29,570 bases of DNA from CAZQXD01 sp964597315. GTDB lineage: Bacteria > Pseudomonadota > Gammaproteobacteria > Competibacterales > Competibacteraceae. Of this stretch, positions 1 to 8,466 are shown piece after piece (the first letter of the stretch is position 1; each line of letters starts with the position of its first letter). The stretch is taken from assembly GCA_964597315.1 (NCBI GenBank), contig CAZQXD010000056.1:1-29570 (forward strand), given 5' to 3'. The position numbers were made by a program, and so were the translations under genes. The notes beneath the pieces were generated by a model that did no database searches, was not told the origin of the DNA, and was given only the letters and a program-made list of their open reading frames with translations.

Positions 1-1
1 C

Positions 2-676
2 GCGCTCGACGACGCGTCGATCAAGTACTCCACGGTGCAGAACTGGTACCCCGGGGACAAGGACGGCAAGGGTGGCATCTATAACTTCGTCACCAAGCGG
101 GGCATGTGCAAGGGCCGTAACTCCAAGATCTCCTGGACCCAGGTAGAAACCGGTTCCGCCATCACCTGGAAATACCCGAGCTGCGTGTTGCGGGGCGACA
201 ATTCGATGGGAGAGTTCTATTCTGTGGCCCTGACCCGGGACTATCAGCAGGCCGATACCGGCACCAAGATGGTCCATATCGGCAAGAACACCCGCAGCAC
301 CATCATCTCCAAGGGCATCAGCGCCGGTTTCGGCCAGAACGCCTACCGGGGTCTGGTGAAGATCCTGCCCACCGCCGAGAACGCCCGGAATTACTCCCAG
401 TGCGACTCCATGCTGATGGGCGACCAGTGCGGGGCCCACACCTTCCCCTATATCGAGGTGCGTAACCCCAGCGCCCAGGTGGAGCATGAGGCCAGCACCT
501 CCAAGATCGGCGAGGACCAGATTTTCTACTGCAACCAGCGGGGCATCAGCACCGAAGACGCCGTGTCGCTGATCGTCAACGGGTTCTGTAAGGAGGTCTT
601 CAAGGAGCTGCCCATGGAATTCGCCGTGGAGGCCCAGAAACTGCTGGAACTCAAGCTGGAAGGCAGCGTGGGCTGA
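2..676 (+). CDS. sufB: Fe-S cluster assembly protein SufB, C-terminal part (5' end outside window)
   Basis: The frame is open from the first bases of the window, so this is the C-terminal ~224 residues of a protein usually near 490 residues. SufB is the core subunit of the SufBC2D scaffold, which builds Fe-S clusters in the cytoplasm from persulfide sulfur. The beta-helix core and the conserved C-terminus are recognisable (STVQNWYPGD, QCGAHTFPYIEVRN, ELPMEFAVEAQKLL, ending EGSVG). Aligned from the C-terminus, the Cys encoded at 401-403 (SQCDS) falls where E. coli SufB has Cys405, the nascent-cluster ligand, and the Glu of EHEAS matches Glu434. It is followed after about 100 bases by sufC. Identification is very secure; only the upstream part, including any N-terminal extension and the promoter, is unseen. 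Confidence 0.97.
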   Translation, partial: ALDDASIKYSTVQNWYPGDKDGKGGIYNFVTKRGMCKGRNSKISWTQVETGSAITWKYPSCVLRGDNSMGEFYSVALTRDYQQADTGTKMVHIGKNTRSTIISKGISAGFGQNAYRGLVKILPTAENARNYSQCDSMLMGDQCGAHTFPYIEVRNPSAQVEHEASTSKIGEDQIFYCNQRGISTEDAVSLIVNGFCKEVFKELPMEFAVEAQKLLELKLEGSVG

Positions 677-678
677 GA

Positions 679-710
679 CCCCCCCAACCCCCCTTTTTTC
701 AAAGGGGGGG
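679..710. repeat. C-run/G-run inverted repeat between sufB and sufC
   Basis: CCCCCCTTT at 688-696 pairs with AAAGGGGGG at 701-709 around a 4-base loop, preceded by a second C-run at 679-685. Read on the other strand it encodes the string PPLKKGGLGG, which I recognise as the shadow translation of a dispersed intergenic repeat seen in many proteobacteria and cyanobacteria. No T-run follows the stem, so an intrinsic terminator is unlikely. Its place inside an operon suggests a mobile palindromic repeat or an mRNA-stability hairpin; that part is inference. Confidence 0.6.
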
Positions 711-782
711 AGAATCGGACCTTGAACACCCGGCTTCCCGGTCGCGGGGAGTCGGCACCCAAATTTCCATAGAGAGTTGAGA

Positions 783-1541
783 ATGCTGGAAATCAAGAAC
801 CTGCACGCGAGCGTGGACGGCAAGGAAATCCTCAATGGTATCGATCTGAGCATCGGGGCCGGGGAGGTCCACGCCATCATGGGGCCGAACGGCTCCGGCA
901 AATCCACCCTGTCCAATGTCATCGCTGGGCGCGAGGGCTACGAAGTCACCCAGGGCGAGGTCCTCTACGAGGGCAAAAATCTCCTGGACATGGACCCAGA
1001 GGAGCGGGCCAGGGAGGGCGTGTTCCTGGCGTTTCAGTACCCGGTGGAAATCCCCGGGGTCAACAATATGTACTTTTTGAAGGCCGCGCTGAATGCCATC
1101 CGCAAACACCGGGGCGAGACGGAACTGGACGCCATGGACTTCTGGGAGCTGATCAACGAGCGCATCAAGTTGGTGAAGATGAATGAGGCGTTCCTCAAGC
1201 GGCCGGTCAACGAGGGTTTCTCCGGCGGCGAGAAGAAACGCAACGAGATCTTCCAGATGGCCGTGCTGGAACCCCGCTTCGCGGTGCTGGACGAGACCGA
1301 CTCGGGGCTGGATATCGACGCCCTGAAGATCGTCGCTGACGGGGTCAACGCCCTGCGCGCCCCGGATCGGGGGTTTCTGCTCATTACCCACTACCAGCGG
1401 TTACTGGACTATATCGTTCCAGATCATGTGCATGTGCTGGTGGGCGGGCGTATCGTCCGTTCTGGGGGCAAGGAACTGGCCCTGGAGCTTGAGGCTCAGG
1501 GTTATGCCCTATATGAGTCCAAAGCCGGCGCCGTGGCCTGA
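783..1541 (+). CDS. sufC: Fe-S cluster assembly ATPase SufC
   Basis: 252 residues, the normal length for SufC, the soluble ABC-type ATPase that drives conformational change of the SufBCD scaffold. Walker A is GPNGSGKST (34-42), the ABC signature is SGGEKKR (147-153), Walker B is FAVLDE (166-171) with the family-typical ETDSGLD following, and the switch His is at 203 (ITHYQR). An in-frame TTG lies six bases upstream at 777. I chose ATG 783 because AGAGAG at 771-776 then sits at a good Shine-Dalgarno distance. There are no membrane segments. The gene lies between sufB and sufD in canonical order, with 9 bases to sufD. Confidence 0.97.
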   Translation: MLEIKNLHASVDGKEILNGIDLSIGAGEVHAIMGPNGSGKSTLSNVIAGREGYEVTQGEVLYEGKNLLDMDPEERAREGVFLAFQYPVEIPGVNNMYFLKAALNAIRKHRGETELDAMDFWELINERIKLVKMNEAFLKRPVNEGFSGGEKKRNEIFQMAVLEPRFAVLDETDSGLDIDALKIVADGVNALRAPDRGFLLITHYQRLLDYIVPDHVHVLVGGRIVRSGGKELALELEAQGYALYESKAGAVA

Positions 1542-1550
1542 GGGGGAGAT

Positions 1551-2867
1551 ATGGTCGCGACCGCAACGCCACAAACCGATGCCTTCCGCCAGGCCCTAGA
1601 CCATCTGCTCCATGAGCGGGCCGAGCCAGAGGCGTTGAGCAGCCTACGCCGCCAGGCCCTGGACCACTTTGAGGAACGAGGCCTGCCCACCACCCGCCAG
1701 GAGCAATGGCGCTTCACCGATGTCAGCCCCCTGGTCGGCATGGACTTCCGCCGCGCCCCGGATACGCCCGTGGACGCCGCCGAACTACCCCCGGCGGTGG
1801 CCGAGCGCAGCAACCGCCTGGTGTTCATCAACGGCCGCTTTGCCCCGGGCCTGTCCCAGTTGGGCAGCTTTCCAGATCAGGCTCTGGTGGCTAGCCTGGG
1901 TCACGCCCTGCTCACCCATCCTGAACTGGTGGTTCGCTGCCTGGGGCGGCTGCCGGGGCTGGAAGATCAGCCCTTCGCGGCCCTCAACACCGCCCTGTGG
2001 GAGGATGGCGCCTTTATCTATCTACCCCGGGCCACGGTGGTGGAAGCCCCCATTCATCTGGTATTTCTGGCGGTGGGCGAGGACGCCGCCTGCTATCCCC
2101 GCAATCTGATCGTTCTGGAGGAGGCCGCCCAGGCCACGGTGGTGGAGGATTTCTGCGGCAAGGGCCGGACCCTGAGCTGCCCGCTCACCGAAATTCACTT
2201 AGGCCCGGCGGCGTTGCTGGACTACCACAAGGTCCAGGAAGAGGCTCCCGAAGCCTGGCACCTGGGGGTGTTACGGGTTCGCCAGGCGCGGGATAGCCAA
2301 CTGACTGGCCATTTGTTCACTGGCGGCGGGCGGCTGGCGCGAACCGATCTGTTCAATGTCCTGGACGGGGAGGGGGCCGGCTGCGACCTGCGCGGCCTGA
2401 ACCTGGTGGATAACGGTCAGTTGGGGGATTACCACGTGCGCATCGACCACGCCCGGCCCCATGGGGCCAGCCAGCAGTTGTTCAAAGGGGTGCTGGACGG
2501 CAAATCCCAGGTGGTGTTCGATGGCATGATCCATGTCCACAAAAACGCCCAGCAGACTGCGGCCGCCCAGAACAACCGCAACCTGCTGCTATCCCGTCAG
2601 GGGGTGGCCAATTCCAACCCCCGGCTGGAGATCCTGGCCGACGACGTCAAGTGCAGCCATGGCTCCACCGTGGGTTTCCTGGACCCGGATCACCTGTTCT
2701 ATCTCCGCACCCGGGGCATCGGCGAGAGCCAAGCCAGGGCCATGCTAGTCTATGCCTTCGCCAACGAGAGCATGGAAGATATCCGCCTACAGCTCTTGCG
2801 GGAGCGGCTGGAAAATCTGCTGGTGGGGCGACTGTATCCCGAGGCACTGAAGAGGCAAGCGACATGA
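1551..2867 (+). CDS. sufD: Fe-S cluster assembly protein SufD
   Basis: 438 residues, typical for SufD, the SufB paralogue that completes the SufBC2D scaffold and is linked to iron entry. The N-terminal helical region includes TTRQEQWRFTDVSPL (47-61). The beta-helix core follows, and the signature SNPRLEILADDVKCSHGST (355-373) contains His370, equivalent to the E. coli SufD His360 cluster-site residue. The C-terminal DPDHLFYLRTRGI motif is present. ATG 1551 is preceded by GGGGGAGAT, a strong ribosome binding site. The stop overlaps the sufS start (ATGA), implying translational coupling. Confidence 0.96.
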   Translation: MVATATPQTDAFRQALDHLLHERAEPEALSSLRRQALDHFEERGLPTTRQEQWRFTDVSPLVGMDFRRAPDTPVDAAELPPAVAERSNRLVFINGRFAPGLSQLGSFPDQALVASLGHALLTHPELVVRCLGRLPGLEDQPFAALNTALWEDGAFIYLPRATVVEAPIHLVFLAVGEDAACYPRNLIVLEEAAQATVVEDFCGKGRTLSCPLTEIHLGPAALLDYHKVQEEAPEAWHLGVLRVRQARDSQLTGHLFTGGGRLARTDLFNVLDGEGAGCDLRGLNLVDNGQLGDYHVRIDHARPHGASQQLFKGVLDGKSQVVFDGMIHVHKNAQQTAAAQNNRNLLLSRQGVANSNPRLEILADDVKCSHGSTVGFLDPDHLFYLRTRGIGESQARAMLVYAFANESMEDIRLQLLRERLENLLVGRLYPEALKRQAT

Positions 2868-4129
2868 ATGCAATACACGAGGTTGTGCGACCGGTCACGG
2901 AAACGGCGCCACTGCTGGATATCGCCGCCATTCGCGCCCAGTTTCCCATTCTCCATCAGGAGATCCACGGCAAGCCCCTGGCGTTTCTGGACAACGCCGC
3001 CAGTAGTCAGAAACCCCAACTGGTGCTGGATGCCATCAGCGAGTGCTACAGCCGTTACTACGCCAACATTCACCGGGGGGTGCATACGCTGTCCGAACGC
3101 TCCACCTTCGCCTACGAGCGGGCCAGGGGCAAGGCCCGGATGTTCCTTAACGCCCGTTCCCACAAGGAGATCATTTTCACCCGGGGCGCCACCGAGAGCA
3201 TCAATCTGGTGGCCAACAGCTTTGGGCGTGGTCGGCTCAAGGCTGGGGATGAGGTGCTGATCACCCATATGGAGCATCATTCCAATATCGTGCCCTGGCA
3301 GTTGCTCTGTGAGCAGACCGGGGCGGTGCTTAAAGTGGCGCCCATCAACGACGCCGGGGAGTTGTTGCTGGACGAGTACCGGCGGCTACTGTCGGAGCGC
3401 ACCCGACTGGTGGCCGTCACCCACCTGTCCAACGCCCTGGGCACCATCAACCCGGTGCGGGAGATGATCCGCTTGGCCCATGAGCGGGAGGTGCCGGTGC
3501 TGGTGGACGGCGCCCAGGCCGTGCCCCATATCCCGGTGGACGTGCAGGCCCTGGACTGTGATTTCTATGTGTTCTCCGGCCATAAGGTCTATGGTCCCTC
3601 GGGGATCGGCGTACTTTACGGCAAGGAACAACTGCTGGAGTCCATGCCCCCCTGGCAGGGTGGCGGCGATATGATCCGCCGGGTCAGCTTCGAGGGCACC
3701 GAATATGCCGGTCTGCCCGCCAAGTTCGAGGCCGGCACCCCCAATATCGCCGGGGCCATCGGTCTGGGCGAAGCTTTAGACTGGACCACCCAGATCGGTC
3801 TGGAAACCATCGCCGCCCACGAGCATAACCTGCTGGTCTACGCCACCAAACGGTTGAGTGAAATCCCTGGCGTGGAGGTGGTGGGTTCGGCCCGCCATAA
3901 GGCCAGCGTATTGTCCTTTACCCTGGAAGGGGTCCATCCCCACGACATCGGCACCATTCTCGACCAAGAGGGCGTGGCGGTGCGGGCCGGCCACCACTGC
4001 GCCCAGCCGGTGATGCAACGGTATGGCATACCGGCCACCGCCCGGGCCTCCTTCGCTGTGTACAACACCCAGGCAGAAGTCGACGCCCTGGCCGAGGCGG
4101 TGCTCAAGGTCAAGGAGCTGTTCGCGTGA
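2864..4129 (+). CDS. sufS: Cysteine desulfurase SufS (type II)
   Basis: 421 residues. This PLP enzyme converts L-cysteine to L-alanine, leaving a persulfide on its active-site Cys for transfer to a sulfur acceptor. The PLP-binding Lys is K241 in FSGHKVYGPSG. The catalytic Cys is C379 in RAGHHCAQP, on the short type II loop. THMEHHSNIVPW and GAQAVPH motifs are also typical. The frame is open well upstream, but ATG 2864, overlapping the sufD stop, gives the expected N-terminus (LDIAAIRAQFPIL near 18-30). The gene overlaps sufU by 4 bases (GTGA), as expected for a SufS-SufU enzyme-acceptor pair. It differs clearly from the second, NifS-type desulfurase at 14963. Confidence 0.96.
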   Translation: MNAIHEVVRPVTETAPLLDIAAIRAQFPILHQEIHGKPLAFLDNAASSQKPQLVLDAISECYSRYYANIHRGVHTLSERSTFAYERARGKARMFLNARSHKEIIFTRGATESINLVANSFGRGRLKAGDEVLITHMEHHSNIVPWQLLCEQTGAVLKVAPINDAGELLLDEYRRLLSERTRLVAVTHLSNALGTINPVREMIRLAHEREVPVLVDGAQAVPHIPVDVQALDCDFYVFSGHKVYGPSGIGVLYGKEQLLESMPPWQGGGDMIRRVSFEGTEYAGLPAKFEAGTPNIAGAIGLGEALDWTTQIGLETIAAHEHNLLVYATKRLSEIPGVEVVGSARHKASVLSFTLEGVHPHDIGTILDQEGVAVRAGHHCAQPVMQRYGIPATARASFAVYNTQAEVDALAEAVLKVKELFA

Positions 4130-4569
4130 ACGGGCTGCGGGAGCTGTACCAGGAGGTCATTCTCGACCATAACAAGCGACCCCGGAATTTCCGGGAGTTG
4201 TCCCCCTGCACCCACCGGGCCGACGGCTACAACCCCCTATGTGGGGACACGGTGACCGTGTATCTGGAGGTGGCCGACGGGGCGGTTCGAAACCTGGCCT
4301 TTCAGGGCCACGGTTGCGCCATCTCCACCGCCTCTGCCTCGCTGATGACCGAGGCCCTCAAGGGCAAGACCCTGGCCGAAGTGGAGGCTTTGTTCGACAA
4401 ATTCCACGATGTGGTCACCGGTGATCAACCGCCCCCCGAAGGCATGGGCAAGCTAGCGGTGCTGGCCGGGGTACGGGACTACCCCAGCCGCGTCAAATGC
4501 GCCACCTTGGCCTGGCACGCCCTGCGCGCCGCCCTGGAGAACCGGGCCGAGCCGGTGGCCACCGAATAA
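4126..4569 (+). CDS. sufU: SufU-type zinc sulfurtransferase / IscU-like protein
   Basis: 147 residues with an IscU fold. The metal-binding set is C39 and D41 (NPLCGD), C64 (GHGCAIS) and C125 (RVKCATL). The 18-21-residue insertion before the third Cys (GDQPPPEGMGKL...) distinguishes SufU from IscU. In Bacillus subtilis, SufU binds zinc through the same Cys/Asp/Cys/Cys set and accepts persulfide from SufS rather than acting as a scaffold. The GTG start at 4126 overlaps the sufS stop. Its presence, with no sufE visible in this part of the operon, implies zinc-dependent sulfur relay here. A scaffold role cannot be excluded from sequence alone. Confidence 0.92.
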   Translation: MNGLRELYQEVILDHNKRPRNFRELSPCTHRADGYNPLCGDTVTVYLEVADGAVRNLAFQGHGCAISTASASLMTEALKGKTLAEVEALFDKFHDVVTGDQPPPEGMGKLAVLAGVRDYPSRVKCATLAWHALRAALENRAEPVATE

Positions 4570-4598
4570 CCACACGACTGATTGAAACAGGAGAGCTT

Positions 4599-4958
4599 AT
4601 GAGCGACGCAAGCGACTTCGCCACGACGGCCACGGCCGCATCCGCTGGGGTGTCCGAACTGGACTCCCAGATCATCGAAGCTATCAAAACCGTCTATGAT
4701 CCAGAAATCCCCGTGAATATCTGGGAACTGGGGTTGATCTACGGTTTTCAGGTGGATGAACAGCGCCGCCATGCCGAGGTACAGATGACCCTCACCGCCC
4801 CCGGCTGCCCGGTGGCCGGTTCTATGCCCGAATGGGTGCAAAACGCCGTGCTTAGCGTGGAGGGCATCGACAGCGCCGAAGTGGAGCTGGTCTGGGAACC
4901 CATGTGGACACCGGAAATGATGTCCATGCGGGCCAAGCTGGAACTCAATATGCTGTGA
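4599..4958 (+). CDS. sufT: SufT / MIP18-family (DUF59) Fe-S maturation protein
   Basis: 119 residues; a MIP18/DUF59 domain occupies about 20-118. Key motifs are VYDPEIPVNIWELGLIY (32-48) and the conserved Cys70 in TLTAPGCPV. SufT proteins assist Fe-S cluster maturation or carriage under high Fe-S demand. ATG 4599 is chosen because AGGAG at 4589-4593 lies 5 bases upstream; the frame is open back to 4497 without a better start. Last gene of the operon, 29 bases after sufU, and convergent with the receiver gene that follows. Confidence 0.92.
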   Translation: MSDASDFATTATAASAGVSELDSQIIEAIKTVYDPEIPVNIWELGLIYGFQVDEQRRHAEVQMTLTAPGCPVAGSMPEWVQNAVLSVEGIDSAEVELVWEPMWTPEMMSMRAKLELNML

Positions 4959-5024
4959 GGCGTGGGCCTTAATCCGCCGCCGCGCTTGCTTGCCGGAACA
5001 CCGGAATCTAGCGTGTTCAGCGTA

Positions 5025-5405
5025 TCACCGGCCAGGGTCCTTGCCGCCAAGCAGAGCTTGCAGGGCATCCATATCCACCGGCTTGACCAGATAATAGTCA
5101 AAGTGCGTTTTCGCGTTGCTGGTCCCCGAAACATCCGGGCTATAGCCGGTCAGGGCCACCAGCATAAGCGCGTCCCCTTCCGCTTCCCGAAGACGCCGGG
5201 CGACTTCGTGACCACTCATGTCTGGTAGGCCGATATCCAGCAGCACCGCATCGGGCCGAAAACTGCGGGTGACTACCAGGGCTTCTTCGCCACTGCTTGC
5301 CGAGCAAGCCTGGAAGCCCAGCATCTCCAGCAACATGGCCATGGATCGGGCCACGTCGGCCTGATCGTCAACCACTAAAATGCGCTGTACTGGGCGTTGA
5401 TTCAT
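5025..5405 (-). CDS. Stand-alone response regulator receiver (CheY-like)
   Basis: 126 residues forming one receiver domain with no output domain. The acidic pocket is D13-D14 (VVDDQ), the phospho-acceptor is D57 (VLLDIGLPDMSG), the switch Thr is T86 (LTGYS) and the conserved Lys is K108 (LVKPVD). The 'RILVVDDQ...SSGEEAL...LLDIGLPDM' style is that of receivers paired with hybrid kinases, but no kinase gene is in the window. It starts 18 bases after the stop of the DUF533/TerB-like gene on the same strand, so the two are probably co-transcribed. Target unknown. Confidence 0.92.
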   Translation of the reverse strand: MNQRPVQRILVVDDQADVARSMAMLLEMLGFQACSASSGEEALVVTRSFRPDAVLLDIGLPDMSGHEVARRLREAEGDALMLVALTGYSPDVSGTSNAKTHFDYYLVKPVDMDALQALLGGKDPGR

Positions 5406-5423
5406 AGCAGGCTCGATGATGGT

Positions 5424-6074
5424 TCAGAGCGGCGGTGCGCCCAGTTGCCGGTGCAGTTGTTCCACGGTATTTCGAGGCAAATTCAGCCGCCACGCCAGGT
5501 CTCGCAGATAACCGGCCTCCGCCTGGGTGTCCAGCTCAATGGCCAGCAACGATACGGTATAGACCTCCACCGCCGCCTGGGGACCGGGAATGTCTGCCAG
5601 CAGTTCGTCCAGGTCCAGCGGCTTGGCCATCTCCGCTTCCACGAAGGCCAACTCCTCGGCGGAGGCATCCCCCAACCGCTCCAGAATCCGACGCCGTTCC
5701 TCGGCGTCGATGGCGCCATCCGCCTTAGCGGCGGCGATCATGGCGCGGATCAAGGCCAGGGCCAGGCGGTTGGTATCCATCATGGGCGATGGTATGGGCG
5801 CGGCGGTGGGCGGAGGCGGTGGTGGAGGCGCGGCGTCGGTCGCCACGGATGTGGCCGCCACGGATGTGGATTCTCGGGGAGGCGGTTGAGTCACGGCGGT
5901 GGATTTGGACTGTTGGTTATAGTGTTCCATCGCGGCCATGGCTACTCCCCCCAGCAGCCCCACCCAGCCGCCCGCGCCCCCAGGCAGACCCAGAGAGTGT
6001 CGCTTGGATCGGCTTGTCTTGGGATTTAGGGCCTTGCCCAATAGCTTGCCCAGCAGGCGCTCAGGATCGAACAT
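5424..6074 (-). CDS. DUF533 / TerB-like tellurite-resistance family protein
   Basis: 216 residues. The N-terminus is basic with a short hydrophobic Gly-rich segment (GGWVGLLGGVAMAAM, about 34-48). A Pro/Ala/Thr-rich linker with a run of seven prolines follows, then an all-helical domain (about 100-216). That domain has the DUF533 signature RAMIAAAKADGAIDAEER, an acidic TerB-like metal-binding style, and DELLADIPGPQAAVEVYTVS. The family resembles E. coli YebE; its biochemical role is unsettled, though a membrane link is likely. I prefer the second ATG (6074): GGGAGA directly abuts the first ATG (6080) but lies 6 bases from the second. The receiver gene follows immediately. Confidence 0.8.
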   Translation of the reverse strand: MFDPERLLGKLLGKALNPKTSRSKRHSLGLPGGAGGWVGLLGGVAMAAMEHYNQQSKSTAVTQPPPRESTSVAATSVATDAAPPPPPPPTAAPIPSPMMDTNRLALALIRAMIAAAKADGAIDAEERRRILERLGDASAEELAFVEAEMAKPLDLDELLADIPGPQAAVEVYTVSLLAIELDTQAEAGYLRDLAWRLNLPRNTVEQLHRQLGAPPL

Positions 6075-6294
6075 TGACATTCTCCCATGGCTTGACGAAG
6101 AAGTGGAGCAATTCCGCCGTGAAGCTCCGGGTGGAGGCTGTTACGGCGGCGAACCAATCCCAACTCCCCAGCACTCGTAATGCCGTCATTTCGGGCCGGG
6201 GGCTAAAATAGACATGGCCAGTGTAGCGGCGCTGGAACGGCTCGCCAAGGTAGCCATCGCGCCGCCCGCCTTGACTACGCCAATAGGGTTATCG

Positions 6295-8466
6295 TCAGAG
6301 CGTCGGCTGCGTGGCCAGATGCCGGTCCAGCCAGGCCCAGAACAAAGCCGCCCGGGGCGTTAGCCGTCCTCCGTTGTCGGTCACCAGCCCAAAGCGCAAC
6401 AACGAGTCCACATCCGCCCTCGATGCCTCGTCCACCGCCGTTCGAACCAAACCGGCCTGGCCGGCTCGCCGCACCCGTTCCAGAATGTGGCGTTCGCCAA
6501 TTTCCAGCGACTTCCAAAGGCCGAGGTGAAAATAACCGCTCAGGTCATTTTCGGCGTCCCGAAGGGATCCCTCGGCTGCGGCATCCACCAGGGACGAGTC
6601 CACCCGGGTCACCGTTCCCCGCCGACAAGCGGCGCTGGCCAATAATCGAGTGGGCAGGGGATGGCCCCCACAGTAATGGAAGACCCGGTCCACAGCCGCG
6701 TCGTCCCAGTTGATCCCTTTCCAAGCGCCCAACTCCCGGAGCAGAGCGGCGCTTTCCCCGGCCTCCAGAGGACCCAGGTGGACCTCGTGCAGTAGGTTCA
6801 GTAAAGGGTTCTCCTGGGCTAAAGACCCCATTTCCCGGCGCTGGTTGGCATCCGGGCGTTGGGCGCAGATGAGCAAGGCCAAGCGCTTTTCATCGGTGGC
6901 CAGATCCCGCAGTGGCCGGAACAATTGGCTGTATTCGGCCAACACCGACGCGTGGCCGGGCATATTGTCACTGGGCAGCAGGCGGTCGATGCCGTCCATG
7001 AGAATCACCACCGAACCCTTGCCGCCACGCTTGCGCCAACGCCGATAGAGTGACAAAAACAGGCCCCGAAAGTGTTCTACGTTGGTCTCCAGCGGAATTT
7101 TAGGCAGCCGTTTACAGCCCATGGCGGAGAGATGGTTTCGAAATTGATTGAGGATTTCCAGAAAATAAGGGTCGGCGCAGGCCGCCAGTCCGTAGCCGCG
7201 AATCAGCACCACGGGATGGTCAAGAAGCCGGAGCTTAAGTTGATGAAGCAAGGAGGATTTGCCCACCTGGGGCAGTCCGAACAGCCCCACATGCTCGCCG
7301 CCTACCAATTGACGGGACAGTGCCTCCGTCAGCGCCCGCCGACCATGGAACCACAAGGGATCGGTGATTATTTGCAGGTTGGCGTAGGGGTCCCCGTGGA
7401 GAAAATACGGTGCATCCCGCTCCTCCAAAAATATATCGCAGGTGTCGTTGCGTAGGGCTTGGCGAAGCAAGCCCTCGGGTAGGGGTATGATTTCTTTTTG
7501 CAGGCGCTGGCGTAGATCCTGGAGGTCGGAGACTTGCGGCCCCGCTTGGTCGGGGTAGACCATATATAGGCGTTCGTATGCTGAAGCCGGGATGGTATTC
7601 GGCAGTTTGTCCAAGATGGGCCGGGGATTGGAGCACATTAGGGCCAAGGCATTGATCCGTGGGGTGCCGCTCCCACCTCGGCTGACCAGCAAGCAGTTGG
7701 GGTAGCTCTTGATCCGCTCGAAACCAGCGGATTTGAAGAATCGGCGTAGAAACGCCAGGCGGTCGGCGCGGCGGCGCAGCAGCACTAGCCCAGCCATCAA
7801 CAACAGCACCAGCGCCGGGCCAATGCCGAACCAGAGTTTTTTGTTGGGAATACGGTCCCAGCGCAGGCGCAGGGGCTTGGGTTCGATCAGGGGCGGGGTT
7901 GGCGGCGGTTCGAGTTCGCTCAGTCCGTTCAGTAACTCGGGGCGCAGTAATTGGCTGCGGTAATAGTATAGAGGGTATAGGGGGGTGTCATCGCCAAAGG
8001 CCAAAGCAGCGGCTTGGTCGCCGTCGGGCGAGGCGTTGTAATACAGTGTGGTGGGATTCCAGGACAGCCATTGGCCATTGGGCAAGGGCGTGGCGATTAA
8101 ACGCGCTTCGCCGGTCTGGGGGTTCCAAAAGCGAATTCTGCCGTCGGCCCCGGTCGAGGCCAAGGCATCAATACCGGACAGGGCCACGGCGGAAACAGCC
8201 TCCTGATGGCCTTCTAGGGTCCGAAGCAGACTGCCATCCCGGGGATTCCACAGCCGGATGGCTCCGTCGCGGCCGGCGCTGACCAGTATCTGGCCGTTGG
8301 CATGAAACGCCAGATCCGTCACGGGAGACCGCACCGGCACGCTCCAGCGCAAAGCTCCGCTATCTCGATCCCATAAACCCAGGATACCGTCGGCCCCGAC
8401 CGCCGCCAAGGATCGGCCAAAGGGGGGAAAGGCCAGGGCCGTCACCGCGCCGGTGCGGCCCTGCAA
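6295..8466 (-). CDS. C-terminal part of a frame-disrupted WD40-transmembrane-ATPase protein
   Basis: 723 residues counted from the first ATG of the frame; that ATG is not a likely natural start, since the homology continues from the fragment at 8442-9143. Residues 1-120 are WD40 blades (GILGLWDRDSG, GAIRLWNPRDG, GRIRFWNPQTG). About 130-180 is a propeller-end segment with YYNASPDGD, a motif I associate with WD40 proteins of the caspase/WD40 type. A transmembrane helix lies at about 211-230, followed by RRRADR, placing the rest in the cytoplasm. The NTPase domain has Walker A GLPQVGKSS (397-405) and Walker B VVILMDGID (486-494), as in STAND/ORC-type ATPases. A winged-helix-like end (LLRFGLVTDNGGRLTPRAALFW) follows. 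The ligand is unknown. Confidence 0.75.
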   Translation of the reverse strand: MQGRTGAVTALAFPPFGRSLAAVGADGILGLWDRDSGALRWSVPVRSPVTDLAFHANGQILVSAGRDGAIRLWNPRDGSLLRTLEGHQEAVSAVALSGIDALASTGADGRIRFWNPQTGEARLIATPLPNGQWLSWNPTTLYYNASPDGDQAAALAFGDDTPLYPLYYYRSQLLRPELLNGLSELEPPPTPPLIEPKPLRLRWDRIPNKKLWFGIGPALVLLLMAGLVLLRRRADRLAFLRRFFKSAGFERIKSYPNCLLVSRGGSGTPRINALALMCSNPRPILDKLPNTIPASAYERLYMVYPDQAGPQVSDLQDLRQRLQKEIIPLPEGLLRQALRNDTCDIFLEERDAPYFLHGDPYANLQIITDPLWFHGRRALTEALSRQLVGGEHVGLFGLPQVGKSSLLHQLKLRLLDHPVVLIRGYGLAACADPYFLEILNQFRNHLSAMGCKRLPKIPLETNVEHFRGLFLSLYRRWRKRGGKGSVVILMDGIDRLLPSDNMPGHASVLAEYSQLFRPLRDLATDEKRLALLICAQRPDANQRREMGSLAQENPLLNLLHEVHLGPLEAGESAALLRELGAWKGINWDDAAVDRVFHYCGGHPLPTRLLASAACRRGTVTRVDSSLVDAAAEGSLRDAENDLSGYFHLGLWKSLEIGERHILERVRRAGQAGLVRTAVDEASRADVDSLLRFGLVTDNGGRLTPRAALFWAWLDRHLATQPTL

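Noticed and set aside
526..762. 78-codon - strand frame containing PPLKKGGLGG
   Set aside because: The motif is the shadow of an intergenic palindromic repeat and the rest lies opposite sufB.
2651..2863. N-terminal extension of SufS in an open frame
   Set aside because: It overlaps sufD coding sequence, has no homology, and the ATG at 2864 overlaps the sufD stop in the usual way.
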